Assembly (NCBI GenBank): GCA_003222155.1
Contig: QHUU01000054.1
Location: forward strand, 1-64,000
Reading direction: 5' to 3'
Origin: Gemmatimonadota bacterium
GTDB lineage: Bacteria; Gemmatimonadota; Gemmatimonadetes; Gemmatimonadales; GWC2-71-9
DNA: 64,000 bases
In this document: positions 57,502 to 64,000 of the stretch, piece by piece
Layout of the letters: every line of letters starts with the position of its first letter
Numbering within the stretch: position 1 is the stretch's first letter
Notes under the pieces: model-generated
The model's database searches: none
What the model saw: the letters and a program-made list of their open reading frames with translations, nothing else
Told to the model about the DNA's origin: nothing
Translations under genes and position numbers: made by a program

Positions 57502-58473
57502 ATGAATCCCAGCTCGTCGCAGCGCGCTCGGGCCCTGCCCTTGCTCCTCGCGATCGCCCTGCACCTCCCGGCGCGCTCCGGCGGCCCGTCGTTGTACGTG
57601 AGCAACGAGGTCGACAACACCGTCGCGGTCATCTCGCCCCAAACGAACAGCGTGGTCGCGACGATCGTCGTGGGGCGGCGGCCCCGCGGTCTGGCCGCGA
57701 GCCCCGACCGGCGCACCGTCTACGTCGCCCTCGGGCAGGACGACGCACTCGGCGTGATCGACGTCGCGAGCGGCAAGATGACTCGCACCCTCCCCGCGGG
57801 CCGCGACCCCGAGCTCGTGGTCGTGAGCCCCGACGGCAAGACCGCCTACGTGTCCAACGAGGAGGTCGCCCACGCCAGCGCGATCGACGTGGCGACCGGC
57901 AAGATCGTCTTCTCGACTCCCGTCGGTGTCGAGCCCGAGGGAATCGCGGTGACGCCCGACGGCGGGAAGGTGTACGTGACCGCAGAGACCAGTAACAGCG
58001 TGTCAGTGCTCGACGCCAGGACGGGCCGGCTGCTGCGCACGATTCACGTGGGCGAGAACCCCCGCACCATCGCGTTCACGCCGGGCGGGCGACGCGCGTG
58101 GGTGTCCGCGGAGGCGGGGGGAAACGTGACGATCATCGACGTCGCGAGCGACAGCGTGGTCGAGCAGTTCCCGATCCGCGACGGCAAGACCAAGCCGGTA
58201 CGCATCGCGTTCAGCGCCGACCAGCGCTGGGCGTACGTCACGGAAGGCGCGGCCGGGACCGTGAGCGTGGTGGACGTGGCCACGCACCGGGTGGTCGACT
58301 CGATCGCCGTCGGCCGCCGGCCGTGGGGGATCGCGCTGGCACCGGATGGGAGCCGCCTGTACACGGCGGACGGCCGCTCCAACACCGTGTCGGTGATCGA
58401 TGCGGCAGCGCGGAAGGTTCTCACCGCCATCCCCGTGGGGGAGCGGCCGAACGACCTGCTGTACCTTCCCTAA
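57502..58473 (+). CDS. YVTN-type beta-propeller protein, secreted
   Basis: LYVSNEVDNTVAVISPQTNSVVATIVVGRRPRGLAASPDRRTVYVA repeated units. Confidence 0.9.
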   Translation: MNPSSSQRARALPLLLAIALHLPARSGGPSLYVSNEVDNTVAVISPQTNSVVATIVVGRRPRGLAASPDRRTVYVALGQDDALGVIDVASGKMTRTLPAGRDPELVVVSPDGKTAYVSNEEVAHASAIDVATGKIVFSTPVGVEPEGIAVTPDGGKVYVTAETSNSVSVLDARTGRLLRTIHVGENPRTIAFTPGGRRAWVSAEAGGNVTIIDVASDSVVEQFPIRDGKTKPVRIAFSADQRWAYVTEGAAGTVSVVDVATHRVVDSIAVGRRPWGIALAPDGSRLYTADGRSNTVSVIDAAARKVLTAIPVGERPNDLLYLP

Positions 58474-59012
58474 CCGAACGGCAGGCGCGCGAGCCACGAC
58501 CCCGGCCGGTGGACCCGCACCCACCCGTCCACCCCACACACCCGTCCCGCCCGGGTCGCGAGAATCACCACCAGCGTACTGATCAACATGTAATGGAACC
58601 CCTGCTGGGCCGAACCCTGCCACTGCACCGCGAGGCCGTAATTCACCACCAGCACCAGGCCGATCGCCGACGCCAGCGTCGTGAAGCAGCCGAACACCAG
58701 CCCGAGCCCGACCGCGGCTTCGCCGAGCGCCGTGAGCTGAGCGTATGTCTGGGTGTTCGGCACCACGCTGTGCAACAGGAAGTCCCTGAAGAAGCCGAGC
58801 GGATTGCCCTCCGCGTACTTGGTGACCAGAATCGGCATCACGTGCAGCCAGCGATCCGACGCGGTGGGGACGGGCAGGAAGCCCCACGCCAAGGTGACGC
58901 TCAGCTTGGTGAAGATCGCCTTGGCGAACCACACCCCGACCGCGATGCGCAGCACGACGAGCCAGCGCTCGGGCGAGCGCATCGCAGGACCCGCCCCTAC
59001 CTGATCAGCCAT
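58470..59012 (-). CDS. DoxX-family membrane protein
   Basis: Multiple TM segments, VVLRIAVGVWFAKAIFTKLS...; convergent with YVTN gene. Confidence 0.75.
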   Translation of the reverse strand: MADQVGAGPAMRSPERWLVVLRIAVGVWFAKAIFTKLSVTLAWGFLPVPTASDRWLHVMPILVTKYAEGNPLGFFRDFLLHSVVPNTQTYAQLTALGEAAVGLGLVFGCFTTLASAIGLVLVVNYGLAVQWQGSAQQGFHYMLISTLVVILATRAGRVCGVDGWVRVHRPGSWLARLPFG

Positions 59013-59100
59013 CGACCCTACCCTCGCGTGCGCCCGGTGGGCGCGGTGGCAGCCCGCAACCAGCGGGCGGCACGCAATCTACATCGAGCGAACGGATGCG

Positions 59101-60459
59101 TCACTTTCCGACGCAAAACGTCGCGAACACGCGATCGAGGATGGCGTCCGGCGTCACCACGCCGATCAAGTCGTCGAGCGCCCCCAGGGCGGCGCGCAGA
59201 TGGGTGGCCGCGGCTGCGGCATCCACCCCGCGCTCCCGCGCCTCCCGGAACGCGTTGACCTCGGCGAAGGCGCGCTCCAGTGCCTCGCGGTGGCGCGCCC
59301 GCGTGACGACCGGCTCCACGTCGCCCAGCCCGAGCAGCCGGCCGTAGGCGACCTCGGCGAGGTTGCGACGCAGGTCGGCGAGGCCCGCGCCGGTCACGGC
59401 CGACACGAACGGGACGGGGGACGAGGGACGCGGGACGGGTACCAGATCCGCCTTGGTCCGCACGACCACGACGGGCGCGTGGCGCGCCGCGAGGAACGCG
59501 TCGCGATCCGCCTCGTCCCCCGTCCCCGGTCCCTCGTCGCCCGGGGCCTCGCAGAAGAGGATCAGGTCCGCTGCGTCGAGATAGCGTCGCGCGACGTCGA
59601 TCCCCATGCGCTCGACCCCATCGTCGCTCTCCCGCAGCCCGGCCGTGTCGACGAGCCGGAACGGAAAGCCTTCGAGCACCGCGTACGCCTCGATCGCGTC
59701 CCGAGTCGTGCCCGGGACCTCGGTCACGATGGCGCGCTCCCGGCCCAGCAGAGCGTTGAACAGGGACGATTTGCCGGCGTTGGGACGCCCGGCGATGACC
59801 AGCAGCGCCCCTTCGCGCAGCCGCTCCCCCTCCGGGGCTGTGGCGATGAGCTGCGCGATCCGCTCGCGCGCCGCGCGCCACGCGCGCTCGACCCGCTCGG
59901 GCGCCACGGGACCCTCGTCCTCGTCGGGGAAATCGATCTCGTACGCGATCAGGGCCTCGAGCTCGATCAGCTCGGCCCGCAACTGCTCGAGCCGCCGGGA
60001 CAACCCGCGGTCGAGCTGCTGCAGCGCGCGGCGCGCCTGCGCGGGCGCGCCGGCGTCGATCAAGTCGGCCGTCGCCTCCGCCTGCAGCAGATCGAGCTTG
60101 CCGTTCAGCACGGCGCGGCGGCTGAACTCCCCGGGCGCCGCGGGCCGGGCCCCCGCGGCGACGAGCGCCGCGAGGGCGGCCGCCGGAACGAGCAGGCCGC
60201 CGTGCGTCGACAGCTCGACCAGGTCGTCCCCGGTGTAGGAGCGGGGCGCGGGGAAGCAGGCGGCGAGCGCATCGTCCACGGGCTCTCCCGTCGCGGGATG
60301 CACCACGCGGACGCGGCGGACCGTACGGGGGTGGTCGGGGTGAAACGGGTGCAGGGCGCGCGCCGCGACATCGAACGCCCCGCGCCCGGAAAGGCGGATC
60401 AGGGCGATGGCGGAGCGGCCCGGAGGCGTGGCGAGGGCGACAATCGGATCAGACAGCAC
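59101..60459 (-). CDS. mnmE: tRNA uridine-5-carboxymethylaminomethyl synthesis GTPase MnmE
   Basis: IVALATPPGRSAIALIRLSGRGAF; GRPNAGKSSLFNALLGRERAIVTEVPGTTRDAIEA; C-terminal FATFCVGK. Confidence 0.97.
   Translation of the reverse strand: MLSDPIVALATPPGRSAIALIRLSGRGAFDVAARALHPFHPDHPRTVRRVRVVHPATGEPVDDALAACFPAPRSYTGDDLVELSTHGGLLVPAAALAALVAAGARPAAPGEFSRRAVLNGKLDLLQAEATADLIDAGAPAQARRALQQLDRGLSRRLEQLRAELIELEALIAYEIDFPDEDEGPVAPERVERAWRAARERIAQLIATAPEGERLREGALLVIAGRPNAGKSSLFNALLGRERAIVTEVPGTTRDAIEAYAVLEGFPFRLVDTAGLRESDDGVERMGIDVARRYLDAADLILFCEAPGDEGPGTGDEADRDAFLAARHAPVVVVRTKADLVPVPRPSSPVPFVSAVTGAGLADLRRNLAEVAYGRLLGLGDVEPVVTRARHREALERAFAEVNAFREARERGVDAAAAATHLRAALGALDDLIGVVTPDAILDRVFATFCVGK
59411..59438. 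repeat. Heptad tract (GGGACGN)x4 inside mnmE
   Basis: GGGACGG GGGACGA GGGACGC GGGACGG. Confidence 0.9.
59513..59540. repeat. Heptad tract (NCGTCCC)x4, opposite orientation, inside mnmE
   Basis: TCGTCCC CCGTCCC CGGTCCC TCGTCGC. Confidence 0.85.
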
Positions 60460-60487
60460 GCGTCCCGCTTCCCGCTTCCCGCCTCCC
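60460..60487. repeat. Heptad tract (GCNTCCC)x4 filling the yidC-mnmE gap
   Basis: GCGTCCC GCTTCCC GCTTCCC GCCTCCC directly abutting the mnmE GTG start codon. Confidence 0.9.
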
Positions 60488-60489
60488 GG

Positions 60490-62163
60490 TCAGGTTCGCT
60501 TCCCCTGGTCCCGCAGGCGGCGCCGCGCGATCATGTACTGCTGCGGGATGCTGAAGATGTTGCTCACGGCATAGTAGAGGTTCAGCCCAGAGGCAAAGCG
60601 GAGGAACAGCAGGGTCATGAACGCCGGCATGAAGTACAGCATCGTCTTCGCCTGGGGATTCGGCGGTACGCCGATCTGGCCGACCTTGGACAGCACGAAC
60701 ATCGAGAGTCCCATGACGATCGGGATGATGTAATACGGGTCGGAGCGCGCCAGGTCGGGCAGCCACAGGAACGGGACGCCACGGAACTCGATCGTGTTGG
60801 CGAACACGAAGAACAGCGCGAACAGCACCGGCATCGGCAGGAGCATCGGCAGGCAGCCGCCGAACGGGTTGACGTTGTGCTCCTTGTACAGCTTCATCAT
60901 CTCGCGCTGCAGCCGCTCGGGCTCGTTCTTGTAGCGATCCTGGACCTGCTTCAGGAGCGGCGCGACGGCCTGCATCCGGATGCTCGATTCCATTGCCTTC
61001 TGGTTCAAGGGCCACAGCAGCCCGCGCACCAGGACGCCGAAAATGATGAGCACCCAGCCGTACGCGAGCTTGAGCCGGTCGTGCATCCAGATCAGGATGT
61101 TCATCACCAGCGCCGATACCGGCTGGATGATCGGTCGCAGGAACCCGCCGTACGGGTTGGCGTCGTCCAGGTCGTGACCAAGCTGCGCCAGGCGGCGATA
61201 CTCGAGCGGGCCGACATAGAGCTGGTAGCGGAAATCCCCCGCCGGAGGGACGGGCAGGGTGAGCGTGACCGGCGCCCGAGTCGCCACGGCCGAGCGACCG
61301 AACAGCGACGAGGCCGTCGCGGTGCGCGGCCCGCCCTCCACGATGGCGGCGCCGAAGCGCGGCTGGTTCTCCTCGAAGGCGAGGCCCGCGAGGAAGAAGT
61401 ACTTGGACTTGACGCCGGCCCACTCGAACGGCCCGTCCAGGATCTTGTGGTCGCCCTGCTTGAGCGACTGGAAGTCCGTGCTCTGCGTCTTCGTGGCCTT
61501 GGTGACCACCGCGTAGTGCCGGAAGTCGTCCATCGAGTCCGCCTCGACCGAACGGAGCCCGTCCCCCATCCCCACCAGCAGGGTCACGCCACCCGAGCCG
61601 AAGCCGGCGAAGCGGCCCTGCACCGCGAAACGATACTCCGCGGCGTAAAAGCGGTACTCGAGCGCGATCCTGGCCCCACCCCGCTCGGCCGTGAAGCTCA
61701 GCAGCGCGCTGTCACGGCCCTCGCCGACACGTACGCGGGTGGCGCCCGGCGTGAAGGTCCAGTCGGCGAGCGCCGCGGTGTCGCCGCCGGCGGTCAGGGC
61801 GTAGCGCAGCCACGGGCGGCCCACGGGGACGAGCTGTACGGGAGCCCCCGAGTCCGCGGGGGCGAACGAGCGATACTCCAAGAGCTCCGCGCTCACCAGC
61901 GCCGCGCCCCGCGTGCTGAAGCCCAGCCGATACGTGGGAGACGTGACCCACACCGTTTCCGCGGGGACGGTGACGGACGGGGAAACGGGCGGGCGGGCGC
62001 TCAAGGACTCCGCGGCGGGCGCAGGCGCAGGTTTGCCCGCGGCGGTGTCGCCGACCGCCCGCCCGCCCGTCCGCCCGACCGTCTTCTTCGGCGGAAACAG
62101 GATGCTCGGCAACACTGCCACGATGAGCATCAGGAAGATGGCCAGAATGATGCGTCGTTCCAC
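60490..62163 (-). CDS. yidC: Membrane protein insertase YidC
   Basis: ERRIILAIFLMLIVAVLPSILFPPK; LKLAYGWVLIIFGVLVRGLLWPLNQKAMESSIRMQAVAPLLKQVQDRYKNEPERLQREMMKLYKEHNVNPFGGCLPMLLPMPVLFALFF. Confidence 0.97.
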   Translation of the reverse strand: MERRIILAIFLMLIVAVLPSILFPPKKTVGRTGGRAVGDTAAGKPAPAPAAESLSARPPVSPSVTVPAETVWVTSPTYRLGFSTRGAALVSAELLEYRSFAPADSGAPVQLVPVGRPWLRYALTAGGDTAALADWTFTPGATRVRVGEGRDSALLSFTAERGGARIALEYRFYAAEYRFAVQGRFAGFGSGGVTLLVGMGDGLRSVEADSMDDFRHYAVVTKATKTQSTDFQSLKQGDHKILDGPFEWAGVKSKYFFLAGLAFEENQPRFGAAIVEGGPRTATASSLFGRSAVATRAPVTLTLPVPPAGDFRYQLYVGPLEYRRLAQLGHDLDDANPYGGFLRPIIQPVSALVMNILIWMHDRLKLAYGWVLIIFGVLVRGLLWPLNQKAMESSIRMQAVAPLLKQVQDRYKNEPERLQREMMKLYKEHNVNPFGGCLPMLLPMPVLFALFFVFANTIEFRGVPFLWLPDLARSDPYYIIPIVMGLSMFVLSKVGQIGVPPNPQAKTMLYFMPAFMTLLFLRFASGLNLYYAVSNIFSIPQQYMIARRRLRDQGKRT

Positions 62164-62201
62164 TGGGCCTCTGGGCGTCTACGCGCCTGCGCGTCTAGTT
62201 T

Positions 62202-62429
62202 TTACGGCACCGGATCGTAGCCGCCGGGGTGCAGCGGGTGGCACCGCAGGATCCGCCGCAGGCCGAGCCACGCGCCCCGCACCACACCATAGCGCTCCAC
62301 CGCTTCGTAGGTGTACCGCGAGCACGACGGGTCGAAGCGGCACTGCGTGAACACGAGGTGCGACAGCGTCAGCTGATACACGCGAATCAGCGCCAGCACC
62401 GCGCGTCGCGGCCAGCGACCCACGCTCAT
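62202..62429 (-). CDS. yidD: Membrane protein insertion efficiency factor
   Basis: [63 protein letters not shown]. Confidence 0.96.
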   Translation of the reverse strand: MSVGRWPRRAVLALIRVYQLTLSHLVFTQCRFDPSCSRYTYEAVERYGVVRGAWLGLRRILRCHPLHPGGYDPVP

Positions 62430-62929
62430 GTGACCCGACGCACCAGGTCCGCCAACTCGGCGCGCAGCACGGCAAAGGAGGCTGCGTACGCGGCGCGCTT
62501 CGCGCGCACCACGACGTCGACGGCGGGCAGCGTCGCAAGAGCGTCGCGTCTCAGAATTTCTTTCACGCGACGGCGCAGGCGGTTGCGGGCCACCGCGGTG
62601 AATTGAAAACGGGGAACGACGACGCCCAGCCGCGGGTGGCCCATCGGATTGGGACGCCACGCCAGGTCGAGATGCGAGGTGCGCAAGCGGCGACCCTCTT
62701 CCCAGCAGGCAGTGAGCTCCGAGCCGCGCGCCAGACGCGCGCGACGCGGGTACCGCTCTCCCGTTAGCGACTCCGGTGCTTGGAGGGCAGGCGGACCGTG
62801 AGGCGCTTGCGCCCCTTCTTCCGCCGGCGGGACAGGACCGCGCGACCCCACACATCCTTCATCCGCGCGCGGAATCCATGCTTGTTGATGCGCCGCCGAT
62901 TGCGCGGGCGATACGTCGGACCCATACAT
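62426..62929 (-). CDS. rnpA: Ribonuclease P protein component; proposed N-terminally extended frame overlapping rpmH
   Basis: [26 protein letters not shown]...[29 protein letters not shown]; no ATG/GTG/TTG between the rpmH stop and the conserved N-terminus; in-frame ATG at 62929. Confidence 0.75.
   Translation of the reverse strand: MYGSDVSPAQSAAHQQAWIPRADEGCVGSRGPVPPAEEGAQAPHGPPALQAPESLTGERYPRRARLARGSELTACWEEGRRLRTSHLDLAWRPNPMGHPRLGVVVPRFQFTAVARNRLRRRVKEILRRDALATLPAVDVVVRAKRAAYAASFAVLRAELADLVRRVT
62764..62925 (-). CDS. rpmH: 50S ribosomal protein L34
   Basis: [53 protein letters not shown] (below the ORF-track size cutoff). Confidence 0.97.
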   Translation of the reverse strand: MGPTYRPRNRRRINKHGFRARMKDVWGRAVLSRRRKKGRKRLTVRLPSKHRSR

Positions 62930-62979
62930 TCCTCTCGAGAGGCGGGAAACGTACACTGTCGCGAGCGCGGCGGTCAAGG

Positions 62980-63008
62980 TTGACTTTTCCACATGCGAGC
63001 CGTAGTTT
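62980..63008 (+). promoter_or_regulatory. Putative dnaA promoter TTGACT-N17-TAGTTT containing a DnaA-box-like TTTTCCACA
   Basis: TTGACT 62980-62985, TAGTTT 63003-63008; TTTTCCACA 62985-62993 is one mismatch from TTATCCACA. Confidence 0.5.
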
Positions 63009-63051
63009 CGGGCCGCCCTTGCAGGACGTCCCACCTTTCGTTGAATCGCGG

Positions 63052-64000
63052 ATGGAGCAGTCTACTAAAGAAGCCTGGAGACGCCTCCTCGACGAAGCAC
63101 GGCGGGAACTCCCCGACGCCACCGTGCGAACGTGGCTCGAGCCGGCGGAGCCGATCGCGCTGGACGACGGTCGCCTGATCGTGGGGGCCCCCGATCAATT
63201 CGCGGTCGAGTGGAACGAGTCCAAGCACGCCGGCGTGCTGGCGCGCGCCGCGGAGCGCGTATTCGGACGTCCGACGGCCGTGGTGTTCCGCGTGCAGGAG
63301 GATCGTCAGCAGCGCCCCCAGATGGATTTCTTCGTGGCACCACGCGAGGCGGTGGCGCTCGACAAGACCGGCGTCCTCACGACGCCGCTCAACGAGCGCT
63401 ACACGTTTCAGAGCTTCGTCATCGGCAAGTCGAACGAGCTGGCCGCCGCCGCCGCACACGCCGTCGCGGAAGCGCCCGGCAAGACCTACAACCCGCTCTT
63501 CATCTACGGCGCGACCGGCCTCGGCAAGACGCACCTGATGCAGGCCGTCGCCCACGCCGTGCTGACCAAGTACCCCGGGACGCGGGTCCACTACTTCGGG
63601 GCCGAGCAGTTCATCAACGAGGTGATCGAGTCGATTCACGCGCGCACGATGTCCGAGTTCCGGCGCCGCTATCGCAACGATGTGGACCTCTTCCTCGTCG
63701 ACGACGTGCATTTCCTCGAGGGCAAGGAAATGACGCAGGAAGAGTTCTTCCACACCTTCAACGCGCTGTTCGAGGGGCACAAGCAGATCGTGCTCACGTC
63801 GGACCGCCCGCCCAAGGAGATCCCGGGCCTCGAGGACCGGCTGATCTCGCGGTTCGAGTGGGGGCTGGTGGCCGACATCGGGCACCCCGACCTCGAGCAC
63901 CGGATCGCCATCCTGCGCAAGAAGGCGGAACAGGATCACCTCGAGCTCACCATTCCCGACGACGTGCTGCGCTTCATCGCCGAGCACATCCGCTCGAGCG
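63052..64000 (+). CDS. dnaA: Chromosomal replication initiator DnaA, 3' truncated by window edge
   Basis: YTFQSFVIGKSNELAAAAAHAVAEAPGKTYNPLFIYGATGLGKTHLMQAVAH; VDLFLVDDVHFLEGKEMTQEEFFHTFNAL; absent from the ORF track because it has no stop in the window. Confidence 0.98.
   Translation, partial: MEQSTKEAWRRLLDEARRELPDATVRTWLEPAEPIALDDGRLIVGAPDQFAVEWNESKHAGVLARAAERVFGRPTAVVFRVQEDRQQRPQMDFFVAPREAVALDKTGVLTTPLNERYTFQSFVIGKSNELAAAAAHAVAEAPGKTYNPLFIYGATGLGKTHLMQAVAHAVLTKYPGTRVHYFGAEQFINEVIESIHARTMSEFRRRYRNDVDLFLVDDVHFLEGKEMTQEEFFHTFNALFEGHKQIVLTSDRPPKEIPGLEDRLISRFEWGLVADIGHPDLEHRIAILRKKAEQDHLELTIPDDVLRFIAEHIRSS

Noticed and set aside
59200-62220. 1006-aa plus-strand ORF opposite mnmE/yidC
   Set aside because: Shadow ORF from high-GC codon bias; the minus strand encodes well-recognised MnmE and YidC, and the plus translation is low-complexity and Arg/Gly/His-rich.

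Overview
High-GC bacterial chromosome segment. Gene content and style suggest Gemmatimonadota or a relative, but that is inference from gene content only. The left part holds: a truncated tRNA-Phe; a putative exopolysaccharide locus (YaiO-like TPR/outer-membrane protein, glycosidase-like TPR protein, HPt-receiver protein, HEAT protein, processive GT2); upp; a SatD/DUF3307-like pair behind three evenly spaced palindromes; two ECF sigma loci, one followed by two HEAT-repeat proteins; and housekeeping genes (holA, mutS, CBS/cysteine synthase, ddl, rhomboid). From about 28.1 to 58.5 kb there is a nearly contiguous C1-oxidation island. It contains fae, mtdB, fhcBADC and mch; cofactor genes for H4MPT/methanofuran-type cofactors (beta-RFAP synthase, DHPS-like, pabA/pabB, MfnB/MfnE-like, PTPS-like, PCD, ATP-grasps, CitG-like, HisA-like, hydantoinase-like, DUF447, DUF1464); and a xoxF-xoxJ-xoxG lanthanide-type methanol dehydrogenase operon with pentapeptide-repeat and YVTN-propeller genes. 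The right end is the dnaA-rpmH-rnpA-yidD-yidC-mnmE region. The most notable signals are: (1) three 15-bp palindromes at exact 28-bp spacing over the satD promoter and start codon; (2) an rnpA frame that spans all of rpmH, with ATGs 4 nt apart; (3) 28-bp tracts of four GGGACGN-type heptads in fhcC, in mnmE (twice, inverted) and in the yidC-mnmE gap; (4) a 24-bp-arm palindrome inserted in pabB; (5) a structured xoxF leader and a 17-bp hairpin between xoxF and xoxJ; (6) a PQQ-propeller/cytochrome module lodged between pabB and pabA.
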